Positions 33,906 through 47,178 are shown, counted from the first letter of the stretch. The stretch: 64,000 nucleotides of DNA from Gossypium raimondii (GCF_025698545.1 NC_068567.1:6634001-6698000), one strand, 5' to 3'. Translations and numbers: made by a program. The notes: generated by a model not told the origin, from the letters alone.

Positions 33906-36900
33906 TTCTTTGGTATCAGCGCTAGGTTCGATTGTTATTAGGTGTATTTCTCATGGCGACAAACAACAATACCGTAAGTGTTTCTCAACCGGTAATTCCC
34001 GTTTTCAATGGCGACAACTATGAGTTTTGGAGCATCAAAATGAAGACACTGTTTAAATCTCAAGAATTGTGGGACTTAGTTGAGAATGGGTATCTTGATG
34101 ACAATGGGGAAGCTAAGTTGAGAGAAAACCAGAAAAGAGACAATAAAGCATTATTCTTCATTCAGCAAGCTATTCACGAGTCGATTTTTTCAAAAATTGC
34201 AGGAGCAGAAACTGCAAAAGAAGCTTAGACAACATTGCACATGGCGTATCAATGCACTTCGAAAGTTGTTATAGTGAAGCTTCAGACTCTTCGTCGTGAC
34301 TTTGAGACATTGCAAATGAAAAGTGGAGAATCAGTGCAAGATTATCTTACAAGGGCAGTAGCGGTTGTCAATCAAATGAAGTCCTATGGAGAGCAAGTTA
34401 CGGATCAAACTACTATCGAAAAAGTGTTGTGGAGTTTGACTCCAAAGCTTGATCATGTCGTTGCAGCTATGGAAGAGTCTAAAGACTTAGCTACTTACTC
34501 ATTTGATGAATTACAGGGATCTTTGCAGTCTCACGAAGCAAGATTGAACCGCACAAATGAAAAGTCAGACGAAAAGGCATTCCAAGTGATAGGGGAGCCT
34601 TCCAAGCAGCAAGACGATTCAAGAAAGGCCACATACAGAAGAGGTTATCGTGGCAGAGGTGGTTATCGTGGTAGAGGAGGTCGTGGCAGAGGTAGAAGTG
34701 CTGGACATGATGAACAAAGGCAGATGACAGAAAAACAGAAGCAATATAGGAGCAATGTTCAATGCTATTATTGCAAGAAATATGGGCATGTGATGGCAGA
34801 TTGCTGGAAAAGGGAAAGACAAGCCAACTATGCAGAAGGTGACGAAGAGATTAAGCTATTCATGGCTTCTCAAGATGATGTTATAGCTTCGAAAGACATA
34901 TGGTTTTTAGACAGCGGCTGTTCAAATCATATGACGGGGATAAAATCTTTGTTCAAGGAGCTGGATGAGTCATACAAGGTGAAGGTGAGACTTGGTGATG
35001 ACAAGCAGATGCAAGTTGAGGGCAAAGGCACTGTGGCGATAAGCAATAATCATGGTAACATAAAGCTCCTTTATAATGTCTATTTTGTTCCTACTTTATC
35101 CCAAAATTTATTGAGCATTGGGCAGCTTATGGGTAGTGGATATTCTGTCATGTTTGATGACATGTCTTGTGTGATTAAAGACAAAAAAACAGGAAAAATT
35201 ATTGTTGATGTTCAGATGGCACCAAACAAGCTCTTTCCTCTTGAAGTCTCTAATGTAGAAAATCAGGCTCTTGTTGTTAAAGAGAATAATGAGTCTAAGT
35301 TGTGGCATTTACGGTATGGGCACTTGAATGTAAATGGTCTAAAATTGTTGAGTCAGAAGGAAATGGTGTTCGGGCTGCCAAAAATTGAGTCTTTAGATTT
35401 GTGCGAAGGGTGTATATTTGGGAAACAATGTAAAAAACCATTTCCTGTAGGAAACTCTAGAAGGGCGTCTGAGTGTCTTGGGCTTGTGCATGCTGACATT
35501 TGTGGACATATGAAAACAGAATCCTTGGGTGGAAGTCGCTATTTTTTGTTATTTACAGATGATTGCAGCCGCATGAGTTGGGTGTATTTTCTTTACTCCA
35601 AATCAGAAGCATATGAGATTTTTAAGAAGTTCATGGCGCTCGTTGAAAAGCAAAGTGGAAGAAGTATCAAGGCTTTGTGCACTGATCGAGGAAGAGAATT
35701 TTTGTCAAATGACTCTAACCAGTTTTGTGAAGAGCAGGGCATACATAGAGAGTTGACAGCACCTTATACACCGCAACAAAACGGTGTGGCTGAACGTAAG
35801 AACCGAAAGGTTGTTGAAATGGCAAGAAGTTTGCTAAGATCTAAGGGGCTACCAGATAAGTTTTGGGCTGAAAGTGTTGCTGTTGCTGTTTATTTACTGA
35901 ATTTGTCTCCAACAAGGGCGGTTCTCAACCGAACACCTTATGAAGCATGGAGTGCTAGGAGACCTTCGGTAAGCCACTTGAAAATATTTGGTTGTATTGC
36001 CTATTCTTTGATAGATTCACACAATTGAAGCAAGCTTGATGAAAAGCCTATGAAATGCATCTTTGTTGGTTTTTGCTCTCAATCCAAAGCATATAGGCTT
36101 TACAATCCTTTGAGTGGCAAGGTGATTATTAGCAGGAATGTTGTTTTTGACGAAAATGCAAGCTGGGATTGGAATGAAGAGCAGGTACATCAACAAATCT
36201 CTATGCCTATTGAGGTTTCACAAGATGAAAGACAAGAGTTAAATTCAGCAAGTTCACCTCTTAACTCACCAAGAGCTACAATTCCTGAAGAGCCTTTAGC
36301 TGAGCAACTCCCGCTTAGAAGATCGGCAAGGGCCAGAAAGCCGAATCCAAAATATGCTAATGACACTTATGAATCTTGTCAGTTTGCTCTTGCTGTTTCA
36401 GATCCTATATACTATGAAGAGGCTACTGAAAGGGAAGAGTGGCAGAAGGCAATGGAGGAAGAGATGAAAGCTATTGAGAAGAATGGAACATGGGAAATGG
36501 TAGACTTACCGAAAGACAAAAGTGCAATTGGCTTGAAGTGGGTGTTCAAAACAAAGTTTGTTGCTGATGGAAGCTTACAGAAACACAAAGCTCGTCTTGT
36601 AGCAAAAGGTTATGCACAACAATATGGTGTTGATTTCGAAGAAACTTTCTCTCCGGTAGCTCGGTTTGAAACAGTGAGGCTTGTTCTAGCATTGGCTGCA
36701 CAATTGCAATGGCCTGTCTATCAATTTGATGTCAAGTCAGCATTCCTTAATGGAGATCTACAAGAAGAGGTTTATGTAGCACAGCCGAAAGGTTTCATAA
36801 AGAAATGCAATGAAACAAAGGTGTACAAGCTGAAAAAAACATTATACGGACTGAAGCAAGCCCCTCGAGCATGGTACAGCAAGATTGATGGGTATTTTCA

Positions 36901-37931
36901 GGAAAAAGGATACGTGAGAAGTGAGAACGAGCCTACCTTATATGTGAAAAAGGAAGGTAATGATTTCATCATTGTCTGTCTTTATGTTGATGATATCATT
37001 TATACTAGTTCTTCTACTTTTCTTGTGGATGAGTTTAAATCTCAAATGATGAATGAATTTGAGATGTCGGATATGGGTCTACTGCATTATTTCCTTGGTC
37101 TTGAAGTTTATCAGGCTGAAGATGGTATTTTTATCTCACAAAGAAAATATGCCAATGATCTTCTCAGTAAGTTTGGCATGCTTAATTGCAAACCTGCAAT
37201 TACACCCATGAACATCAATGAGAAATTGCAGCAAGAAGATGGAGGAGAAGTGGCAGATGCAAAAAGGTTCAGAAGCTTGGTAGGTGGTTTAATTTACTTG
37301 ACGCACACCAGGCCCGATATTGCATTTCCTATTGGTGTTATTTCCAGGTTTATGCAACAACCTTCAACAGTTCATTATGGAGCGGCAAAAAGAGTCTTGC
37401 GTTATATTGCAGGAACTTTGGGGTATGGTGTTTGGTACTCCAAAAATTCAAATTTCAGACTGTGTGGGTTCACAGACAGTGATTGGGCAAGTTCATTGGA
37501 TGATAGACGAAGTGTTTCAGCAAATGTTTTCACTCTAGGTTCGGGAGTGATCACTTGGAGTTCGAAAAAGCAAGCTACTGACCTTCATCAACTTTGGTCG
37601 AGTATATAAGCAACCTCGTGACTTGTCAAGCCATTTGGCTAAGAAGGGTGTTAGCAGATCTTCAACATGAGCAAAAGGAAGCAACGGAAATATTTTGTGA
37701 TAACCAAGCAACTATTACCATGACAAAAAATCCAACATTCCATGGCAGAACGAAACATATAGACATTCGCTATCATTTTATACGCAATCTGGTTGCAAAG
37801 AAGGAGATAACATTGGAATATTGCAGCACTCAAGATCAGCTGGCAGATGTGCTGACCAAGTCATTGTCGAAAGAGAAGTTTTGTTATCTTAGAGCCTTAC
37901 TTGGTGTGTGCAAGTTTGAATCAAGGGGGAG

Positions 37932-38241
37932 TGTTGGAGAATGATTCAAAGTTTATTTTTTGTTTTTTCTAAATTTAGATTTGGTTGAGTTGTGTTAGTT
38001 TGTTTCCTTTATTTTTTCTGTTTTTGTTATGATTTTCTGTTGAGATATGATTTCTTGTTGAGATATGATTTTCTATTAAGATTTGTTGCTCTGTAAAGCC
38101 TATATAAGAGGCTGATCTTTAGTTGAATAATGAAGCATCAGTTTTTCCAAATATACACTCTCAGAAATCCTTTACCATCTCTTATTTTTAAAAGGCTACT
38201 TTGAGTTCCTTTTTTCTTTTGTGCGGCTGTCCTCTTCAACA
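37932..38241 (+). repeat. Right LTR of the young Copia element
   Basis: 310 bp with TGTTGGAG and CTTCAACA ends. A TATATAAG box lies at 38101-38108. Confidence 0.88.
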
Positions 38242-38328
38242 TCTTCAACGATAAATTCATCAACCAATTATCTTTCAACGATAAATTCATCCCTTGCGTT
38301 AATAAATCAAACTTCTAGAACTGGAATT

Positions 38329-38526
38329 GGGTGTGGTGCGCCAGGCCCAAGCAATAGTGCAAAACCTGGGCGACGCTCGAGAACCCCAGTAGCAAGCTAC
38401 TGTGATGGATACTACCACTCGAAAAATAAATTTAATATCGTGTGATCTAATGGATCACGTATCAGATATTAAACTGATAAGAACAGATACTACACTTGAT
38501 CTTAGCCAAAAGGCCGAGAAAGGTAT
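38329..38526 (-). ncRNA. U2 snRNA copy C
   Basis: A 198-nt minus-strand copy with the U2 5' end, an intact stem I, GTAGTA and the main hairpins. Compared with copy B it differs in the stretch after the Sm-type site (minus-strand GTGGTAGTATCC in place of GTGGGAGAGTCC) and has one mismatch in the GTGATCC/GGATCAC stem. USE and TATA-like boxes are kept (38551-38602). Possibly functional, more likely a slightly decayed copy. Confidence 0.83.
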
Positions 38527-38550
38527 GCCTCTTTCTGTCGAGGGTCGGGC

Positions 38551-38602
38551 TATTTAAAACCTGCTTCTCGCCTGTTCTTTCGTACTCTTCCTGATGTGGG
38601 AT
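38551..38602 (-). promoter_or_regulatory. U2 copy C USE and TATA-like box
   Basis: TGATGTGGGAT at 38592-38602 and TATTTAAAAC at 38551-38560 (GTTTTAAATA on the minus strand), about 32 bp apart. Confidence 0.75.
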
Positions 38603-40490
38603 ATTTTACAAATCAGCTAGAAAAGAGCTGCCTACCGGTGCTCCTATAAAGACTGAACCCTTCCTGAATAGACTGATTCTGGGCCATTTAGGATTTGATT
38701 CAACAATCAGGCACCATTTAAGATTTGGAACACTGCTGTTAAATTTTACGACTAAAGTTAAAAGATTAACAAGTATCTTACAATGGTATGGTAAAATATT
38801 ACAAAAAAAAAAACATGTAATAATTTTTTAAGATTATTTGTGAAATAAAAAAAATACACTCAATATACCAAATATTAACCTTTTATATAATAAATTAAAA
38901 TTAAATTTTATATTGAATTACTTTATTATTGCGGTGTATTTTCATTAACTAAGAAAAAGGAAATTGGCACTGCTGACAAAGGCTGATGTTGTAAGTCTTA
39001 AGCACTCAAGTTCAAATCTCATGGTAACTCTTAAATGGGAGAAATATATTTAAGTACACTTGAACTCATGTCCTCCTTATTTTAACAATTGGACTTACAT
39101 TTTTAAATTTAAAAAAATATAAGAACTAAATTTCTTGAATAAAAGTGGATGGACGAAATTCTAAATATACGAAAAATATAATTATATTATACTTGTACAT
39201 ACATTGTATTTGTATTTGTAAAATTCTCTCTTTCAAAAGAAAATATTACTTTAATTTTAAATGTCAAGTTCTAATTATTTAATTATGTAGTAAATAATTT
39301 TATGTCATACATGAATAATACATTTATGTAATACAATACAATTAAGTAATTAATATATAACTAAAGAAATAGTATATTCAATTTATTGATCAATTATTAG
39401 GAAAGCAAAGAAAATTGAAAATTAAAGGATGTGGAGTAGTATGAATTTACAATATATCAATTCTTTTTAGTATTGTACAAATGTTTACAATGTATCAATT
39501 AACATTAGCTTGGAAGAAGTGCCAAAATCAACTTTTCTCCGAGACTATTTTACTTGAATATCTTCCTGACCGAATAGAATTAGATTTAAACCGTAATTTT
39601 TAAAATTTTTACCTCAATTATTTTTAAAATAAAATTTTATAAAAATATGATTTTAAAATATTTTAGAAATAAGAGATCAATTGAAAAAAATTATCACTAA
39701 AAGTCAAAATATAACAAGTTTAGTGAGACGGATAGAGTATTATAATATTGGAGTTATTAAAAATAAGTTGTATATTTTATTATGCTTCCTAGTTATTATT
39801 TTTTAATAATATTATTTTACATTAATTACATAAATAAAAAAATTAAATGTATAAAATCATGCACAACGCATGTAGTATTAGAAATTAATATAGGTTCGTC
39901 ATATACTGATAGATAAGCAACCCGTCAGTATATTCCTACTTATGTTAACAGAATTTGATCATTGGTAAAAACAAACATCAATATATGACAAATTATTTTG
40001 TAATGGTGGCATGTAAACATGTTGTGGACTCCCCCACTCTTTTTTTTTTTTTTAATTTCTCGATGTAAACATGCCACTATTTTTAAGGTTTTATTCACCT
40101 CAGTATAAATATTGGTGTGTAAAAAAGTTACCAACAAATAAATCTTGAGAATACAATGAAGCTTAATGATTGACTGTGTTTTCAACTGATATGAAAACAA
40201 TCCACTAAATACTATATAGCAAGAATATTAATTTCTATAATAAAAACTTACGTAATATTTTTTATAAAATAATCTATGAATATTACAAAAGGGTAGTACA
40301 AAATGAAACTTTCTTTACAAATTCTTAGTGTGTCTTCCAAATGAAATTTGACTTTCATTTATAAGAATTCTTATGTCTTCAAACATAACTATCTAAATAA
40401 ATGTCCATATCGATATTTGCATATCTTTGCAATAGTCATTACTATTCTAATAGGTATCTATTTAAATGATCATAACTTAAATAATTAAGT
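38603..40490. other. U2 upstream spacer, then AT-rich gene-free DNA
   Basis: 38603-39055 repeats 19950-20371. From 39060 to 40490 the sequence is AT-rich with no supported gene or repeat; the minus-strand open frame 39940-40200 has no family. Confidence 0.5.
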
Positions 40491-40492
40491 AG

Positions 40493-40690
40493 AGGTGAAC
40501 AAAATTTGATTTGACTCGAAAAAATGAATTCTTTTTCAAATTTGAGTAACTCGAATTTGGTTATTTGGTTTTTCAAATAAACTTGAATAAGTGATTCAGT
40601 TTCTCAAGATTGATACGAGTTGAATTTTACAACTTAAATAACTAGAATAATTCGAATAACTCAAATTAAAAATTGGTGTAAATACCTCCT
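40493..40690. repeat. Dispersed TCGAA repeat, partial copy 3
   Basis: It opens with GAGGTGAACAAAATTTGATT and a GACTCGAAAAAATG run, the same terminus as 9636-10515, but only about 200 bp is present. Confidence 0.45.
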
Positions 40691-40779
40691 AGGTCCCTAT
40701 CAATTTCAAAATTGAGCAAATTGGTCCATTGTAAACAAATTTACAAAAAACTTCAAAATAATCTTCAAATTTTTCCTTG

Positions 40780-42314
40780 TGTTGGTTGTTGACTACGAAG
40801 CATGAAGCAATGAATGCAAGCTCCTCCTGAGCTTGATTTTCTTCAGCAGCTTGAGCCTGATTAGGCTATTGCTGCTGCACTTTGTTTTTACAAATTCTAA
40901 AATCATGGCTAAATTGCTTACAATTTTTACACTGCACCCCAAGTCTTGTCCAACAAAACTTTTTTGAATAACCCATCTTCCTGCAATTCGAGCATGGTGG
41001 ATATTTTTTCTTTTCACAATCTCTTTTTGGCCTATCTTTTTCTTGATTCCATTTCTTCTTGCCTTTGTTGCTTGAAGAACATGGAGTTCCCTTGTTTCTT
41101 GCTTGGTAAGCACCTTCTGCATGCCCCTCTTCTCTACTTGCTTTTCTTTGCTCTTGTGCATATAGAGCATTTATGAGCTTTAACAGAGAGATTGTTGTCA
41201 AGTTCCTCAAGTCCTCCAAGGATGAGATCTTGGACTCATACTTCTCAGGCAACGTTGTGATGACTTTTTCAACGACCCTTTGATCACTGAACTGATCTCC
41301 AAGCAGCCTTATATTGTTGACAATGGTCATGATCCTCTCTACATATTGCTTGATAGTTTCAATTTCTTTCATCTTCAGGTTCTCAAAGTCTCTTCGCAGA
41401 TTCAAAAATTATTGTCGTATTGTCTTCTTCGTCCCTTGGAACTCCTCATTCAATTTATCTCAGGCTTGTTTGTGTGTTTCACAAGCCATAATTCTTGTGA
41501 AAATAACATCAGACACACCATTCTGAAGGCAAGACAAAGCCTTATACTTTTTAACAACCTCATCACTGTGTTGTCTAATTTGAGCTATCGTTGGATTAGC
41601 TCGCAACAATGGTGGTTCTCTGTCTGAATCAACAACTTCCGACAAATCATATGTCTGAAGATACATCTTCATCTTCATTACCCAAATATGGTAGTTTTCT
41701 CTAGCAAAAATAGAAGGTGGAGGTGGTGTAAAACTTCTAAACGACATTGCAATACAAACAAGATACAATCGACACTCTTTTCAATAAGAAAAAAATACAC
41801 ACAAGGCCCTTAAAGACTTTGGCTCTTGACACCAATTGTTGGAGTTTAGAGAAGTTGAGAGAATAAAACAAGGAAAAATACTTAGCAAAATTTTTACTAC
41901 TATAAATTTTTTACTCATCATCATTTCCTTTACACATGAAATACAATATATATGGGTGTAGTGGTTATAAAGAATTCAACAAACCCCACTAAAACAATTT
42001 GTAAATACAAAGATGAAACTTATACATAAACTGATTAGGTAAAAGTCAGTACCTAAAAATGTCTCTGCTTACTTTAACAAGTAATCTCAACAAGCAGACT
42101 AATTACAAAATATCACCAACAAAATATGCCAACCCTTCTTGTAATACATTTGGGATTCGGCAACAACTCATAATAGCTCGCATTTGACTTAGCAAGCAAC
42201 TTGAGTTGAGCTTGCACTTTTAGTTGAGCTTGCAGCTTTAGGTGAGCTCGCAAATGTAGAGCTTACAGCTTCGCGGGAAGAGTTCGCCATTGCATGAATG
42301 GCCACTTCGCAACA
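40780..42314 (-). mobile_element. Copia fragment D: LTR plus gag
   Basis: On the minus strand an LTR of about 478 bp (41837-42314, CAACA/TGTTG ends) is followed by a primer-site-like ATTGGTGTCAAGAGCC and then a Copia gag (41768 down to about 40780) with two zinc-knuckle-like motifs (CSNCRKMGYSKKFC and CKNCKQFSHDFRIC). Protease and pol are not present. About three breaks in what remains. Fossil. Confidence 0.82.
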
Positions 42315-43611
42315 AGCTTGATTCCCAATCAAATACGTGAACATGCTGCTTCGGTTCATATGACACTCTGCCAGGCAATAGGCAAGCCGTCCACAAATTG
42401 TAATTTCAATGGTTTGTTATAAAATTTGGACATCACATATATAATAAGGGTAATTACATGTTATTATTTACTATCATAATAGGATAGCCCAAATTAAAAG
42501 TGATCTAATTTTGTTAAGGTTTATTGGGCTTTAGTTATTAAATAAAGTATGTGTCAAATATGTGTAGATATTCTAGTAACTAACTTCTAATTAAAGATGG
42601 GTTGATTAGAAATTAGGGTTAATATGCAAAAGTGATGTATTAGGGTTATGGTCCTCAAATTACACATAAGATAACTTTTCTAATATTACATCTTTAGAAA
42701 AGAAAGAGCACATTCTCTAGATTACATATGTGCTAATTTGGAAGGTTAAAACAGCAAGAACCGTAGATTTCAAGAAATTGATGAATTCAGGTACGTTTTC
42801 GCATCTAGTTTTGTTCTTGATTTATTTTTGATGATTTGACATAATATATCCTGATTTATGGTTTGTTAAGTTTTATATCAGATATTATTTTACAGTTCTA
42901 GTAAGTGGCATCCGAGCCTCGTCATGTTAAATCATTAAGAACGAATTGATTCTTTATTATTATTGGATTGGTTCTTTTTGAAATTTTATAGATTTGATAT
43001 CTTAATTTTTGATTATAATATTGATGTTTGAGATTTGAAGTTTTTTAGGTTTTGATTATTATATTGAAACTTTGGGGTTTATGAATAGTGATTGAAATAT
43101 TTGAATGTTATTGGTTTGGTATGAATTGCTTTAGTGCAATCCACATGAATTATTTTGGCTAAATTGAAGTTTATCTATGGGAATTATTAATCAATATATA
43201 TATTTTGGATGTATTAATTGATTTGGTGATTAGCCCTCATACAATACTCTGATATAGTTGAGTAGAATAATTTGGTGCAAGTAAAATTATGGCTTAAGTT
43301 ATGAGCTTTTAATATTTATTATGCTTTTACATTTGGTTTTGGACTCAGAAGCATAATGCGATTAGCAATTCTGATTCAAATATGAGTGAAGAATATACTT
43401 ACAGGTTACTGCTTTTATTTGCTTTATATAAATTTTAAAACAAAATTACAAATTGCCACATTCCAAGCACACGAATTCAGGGTCCTATATTGAACATTTT
43501 AAAAGGCATTCAGATTCAAATAATTTGCGGTGCTTGTTCGTTAGCTAAAATAAGCCTTTACTTACTACAAAGATATATTCTTTACAACGATTGCATGAAC
43601 TCACTACACTA
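42315..43611. other. Spacer with PR-10 module fragments
   Basis: 42315-42415 repeats a piece of 16430-16530. 43383-43611 repeats the spacer after PR-10 copy 4 (14755-14975), so the remains of another PR-10/U2 unit are present. In between no gene is seen. Confidence 0.55.
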
Positions 43612-44199
43612 AAACAGGCTTTTAGCGGCGTTTTTAGCGGCGTTTGGATAAAAAACGCCGCTAATGATCGATCATTAGCGGCGCATTACGGAAAACGCCA
43701 CTAAAAAAAAGCATTAGCGGCGTTTTTGAGAAAGCGCCGCAAAAAACCTAAGCCTAATGACGCCGTTTTCTGAGCTTTCAGAGATTTAGCGGCGTTTTGG
43801 TAGCGCGCTAATGCCTGAGGCTTTAGCGGCGTTTTTAAACGCCATAAAAAACCTAAGCCTAACGCGTTTTCGAACTTTCGAGGATTTAGTGGCGTTTTGG
43901 TAAAGCCGCTAATGCGAGGCTTTAGCGGCGTTTTGGAAAAGCGCCAAAAAACCTAAGCCCAACGACGCCGTTTTCTGAGCTTTCGGGGATTTAGCGGCGT
44001 TTTTTTAAAAGCGCCGCTAAAAATATTTTATCTTAATTGGTTTATTCATATTAAATAATTTCAATTTATTTCTAATTGAATATTTAAAATCTTGAGAAAA
44101 AATTATGACACGTGAAATAATTTGAAATAAAACACATGGAAAATTTAAAATATTATTATTTAAAATAATTGTAAAAGAGATAATAATAAAATTGTTTAG

Positions 44200-46960
44200 G
44201 GTTTTTGGTTTAGGGTATATGATTTATTTAAGATTTAAGACCGGTTTAAGAGTTCATATATTAAGGTTTAGGGAGTATGGGTTTAGGGATTATGGATTAG
44301 GGGTCGTGATTTAAGGTTTAGGGGTTAGAGGGTTAGGGGTTTAGGGATTAAAAGTTAGGGATTCTTGGGTCGAGTTAGAGTTTTGGGTTTAGATTAATTA
44401 TTTTTTAATTTTTATTTTAAATATGTTCTTATATAATTGTAGAAGAGATAATAATAAATTTGTTTAGGGTTTTTAGTTTAGGGTATATGATTAATTTAAA
44501 ATTTCAAGCCGAATTAGGAGTTCATATTTTAAGGTTTAGGGAGTATGGATTTAGGGGTTATGAATTAGGGATTATGGTTTAAGGGTTGGGATTTAAGGTT
44601 TAGGGGTTAGGGGTTAGATGTTAGGGGTTAAGAGTTAGGGATTTAAGGTTTAGGGATTCAGGGGTCGAGTTAAGGTTTTGAGTTTAGATTAATTATTTTT
44701 TAATTTATATTTTAAATATGTTCTTATATAATTGTAAAATAGATAATAATAATAATAATAAATCAAATATATTGAAATTATGAGTATGGTTTAAATTATT
44801 TAAGAGATATATAATAGATAGATTTTATATGTATTGAATGGTTAATTTAGAGGTTTAAGGTTAAGGTTTACTTGAGATTTGTTAAATGATAAAATTTTAT
44901 ACAATTAATTAATGCTTTTATATTTAAAAAATGTAATCTAAACCATTTGATATATTTAAATTAGTTTAAATAGAATTAATAAATAAGTTAAAAAAGTAAT
45001 AGATTGATATGGATATTTATGTATAATTATTTATTTTGGAGAGGAACAAATTATAAGAAAAAATACAAAATAAAATGATATGGATATATAGGTAATTATT
45101 TAATTTAGATAATTCTAACTTAATAATTAATTACAACCATTTTATCATTTGTTTTCTTATTAAAATATACAATATTTATTTTGAGAGTACTTTTTATTTT
45201 ATTTTATAAAAATCAATTTATAAAAAAATTAGCATAGCAAAAGCGGTGTCATTTTGTTCAAAATGAAAGCAAAAAATAAATCAATTTATATAAAAAATTT
45301 AGAATAGCAAAGCGCGTGTTTTGTTCAAAATGAAAAAATTTTGCGGCGCTTTATAAGAAGCGCCGCTAAAATAACAATAGCGGCATTTCCTATAAAAACG
45401 CATAAAAAATAAATCAACTTATAAAAAAATTGTTAGAATAGCAAAAGCAGTCGTTTTGTTCAAAATGAAAAATTTTATGACGCTTTATAAGAAGCGCCGC
45501 TAAAGGTAACAATAGCGGCGTTTTCTATAAAAGCGCAAAAAATAAATCAACTTATAAAAAATAAAAAATTGTTAGAATAGCAAAAGCGCGTTTTGTTCAA
45601 AATGAAAAATTTTGCAGCGCTTTATAAGAAGCGCCGCTAAAGGTAACAATAGCGTTTTCTATAAAAACGCGCAAAAAATAAATCAACTTATAAAAAATAA
45701 AAATTGTTAGAATAGCAAAAGCGGCGTCGTTTTGTTCAAAATGAAAAAATTTTGCGGGCGCTTTATAGGAAGCGCCGCTAAAGATAACAATAGCGGCGTT
45801 TTCTATAAAAGCGCAAAAAATAAATCAACTTATAAAAAAATAAAAATTGTTAGAATAGCAAAAGCAGCGTTTTGTTCAAAATGAAAAAAATTTTATGGCG
45901 CTTTATAGGAAGCGCGCTAAAAATAACAATAGCGGCGTTTTCTATAAAAGCATAAAAAATAAATCAATTTATAAAAATTTCCCAAATTTTTATGCGTTTT
46001 ATCCCAAAATTCCCTGAAACCCTAAATTTTCCCCTAAAATTGGTATCCTCAAAACACTGAGTGTTTCTCTCTTCCACCACCGTCTTCATCATGAATTAAT
46101 TACTATTTAATCGTAAAAGAGATAGTATTAATTTTAAAATATTGAATTAATTACTATTTAATTTGTTTATTTATATTAATTAAAATTCAATTTAATTTTA
46201 AATGAATATTTGTTATAAATGGATTAATTTGAAATAATGACACGTAGAAATAATTTGAAATAAAAACATAGAAAAATATTTGTTAAAAATAGAAAAATTA
46301 AAATACTATTATTAAGCCATAATTTTAAAATTTTTGGGTTCATGACTGATTGATTTTAATTTATATACTAAATAATTTCAAATATAATTGTAAGAGATAA
46401 GATAGTATTAATTTTAAAATATTTAATTTAATTATCATTATAGTTTAAGGTTTAATAAATATGGTTTAGGGTATATATATATGGTTAATTTAGGATTTAA
46501 GATTGGTTTAGGAGTTACAATTTTAAGTTTTATAGATTATGGAATTAGGGATTATGGATTAGGGATTCTGGTTTAAGGGTTAATGTGATTTAAGGTTTAT
46601 GGGTTAAGGGTTAGGGGTTAAGGGTTAGGTTAGGGGTTAGATGTTAAGAGTTAGGGATTTAGGGTTTAGAAATTCGGTGTTAAGTTAGAGTTTAGGATTT
46701 AGATTAATTAGTGTATTTTAATTATATATTAAATAAGGTTTAGGGGTTAGGGGTTAAGGGTTAGGGATTTAGGATCGGGTTATGGTTTAGGGTTTAGATT
46801 AATTATTATTTTTTAATTTATATATTAAATAAAGTTTAGGGTTAGGGTTAGGATTAGTGGTGGGTTTCAGGTTTAGGGTTTAGATTAATTAGTACTTTTT
46901 AATTATATATTAAATAAAGTTTAGGGGTTAGGGATTTGGGGTCGGGTTAGGGTTTAGATT
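44200..46960. repeat. TTTAGGG-like runs in the second CACTA element
   Basis: Two stretches, 44200-44690 and 46440-46960, are rich in GTTTAGGG, GGGGTTAGGG and similar words, irregularly spaced. Confidence 0.65.
45225..45975. repeat. Tandem array of about 120-130-bp units in the second CACTA element
   Basis: Six or so units each hold 'aaataaatcaacttataaaa', 'ttgttagaatagcaaaagc', 'ttttgttcaaaatgaaaaa', a GCGCTTTATAAGAAGCGCCGC stem and 'aacaatagcggcgttttcta'. The GC motif is shortened to different degrees between units. Confidence 0.85.
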
Positions 46961-47178
46961 TGGATTAATTAGTACTTTTAATTTATATATTAAATAAGTT
47001 CTTTATATAATTGTAAAAGAGATAATAATAAATTGTAAAGATTATTAATTTAAAATTGATATGCAATATATAATAATTTGAATATAATAATTTAAAATTG
47101 AAAAATTGTAAAATTGTAAAAATTGTAAAATTATAAAAAATAAAAATAAAATTAAAAAATTAAAAGAAATAAAAACAC

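Larger units (their letters stand above)
33797..38241 (+). mobile_element. Young Copia retroelement, about 4.4 kb
   Basis: It is flanked by the 5-bp repeat TCTTC (33792-33796 and 38242-38246). The left terminal repeat is 33797-33905 (109 bp) and the right is 37932-38241 (310 bp, TGTTGGAG...TTCAACA). Where they overlap they differ by about one short indel, so the insertion is recent. A primer site like the 3' end of initiator tRNA-Met (TGGTATCAGCGC, 33911-33922) follows the left repeat, and a purine tract (AAGGGGGAG) precedes the right one. Parts in order: gag (33950-34850) with a CYYCKKYGHVMADC zinc knuckle near 34763; protease DSGCSNHM near 34910; integrase to about 36030; reverse transcriptase with YVDDI near 36980; RNase H to about 37915. 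Broken in about three places. Fossil. Confidence 0.93.
43612..47178. mobile_element. Second CACTA element, non-coding, right end in the gap
   Basis: The left end is CACTACACTAAAACAGG at 43612, followed by the same TTTAGCGGCGTTTT sub-terminal repeats and CCTAAGCCCAACGACGCCG units as the first element (to about 44020). The rest is AT-rich sequence, TTTAGGG-like runs and a tandem array (45225-45975). There are no transposase domains, so it is a non-autonomous relative. The preceding bases (ACT) match the uninterrupted spacer at about 14964, which suggests the insertion point. Its right terminus is not visible; the sequence runs into Ns. Confidence 0.82.

Noticed and set aside
40866-41405. A host zinc-knuckle protein
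   Set aside because: The zinc knuckles and upstream text are those of a Copia gag, and an LTR with a primer site stands next to it.
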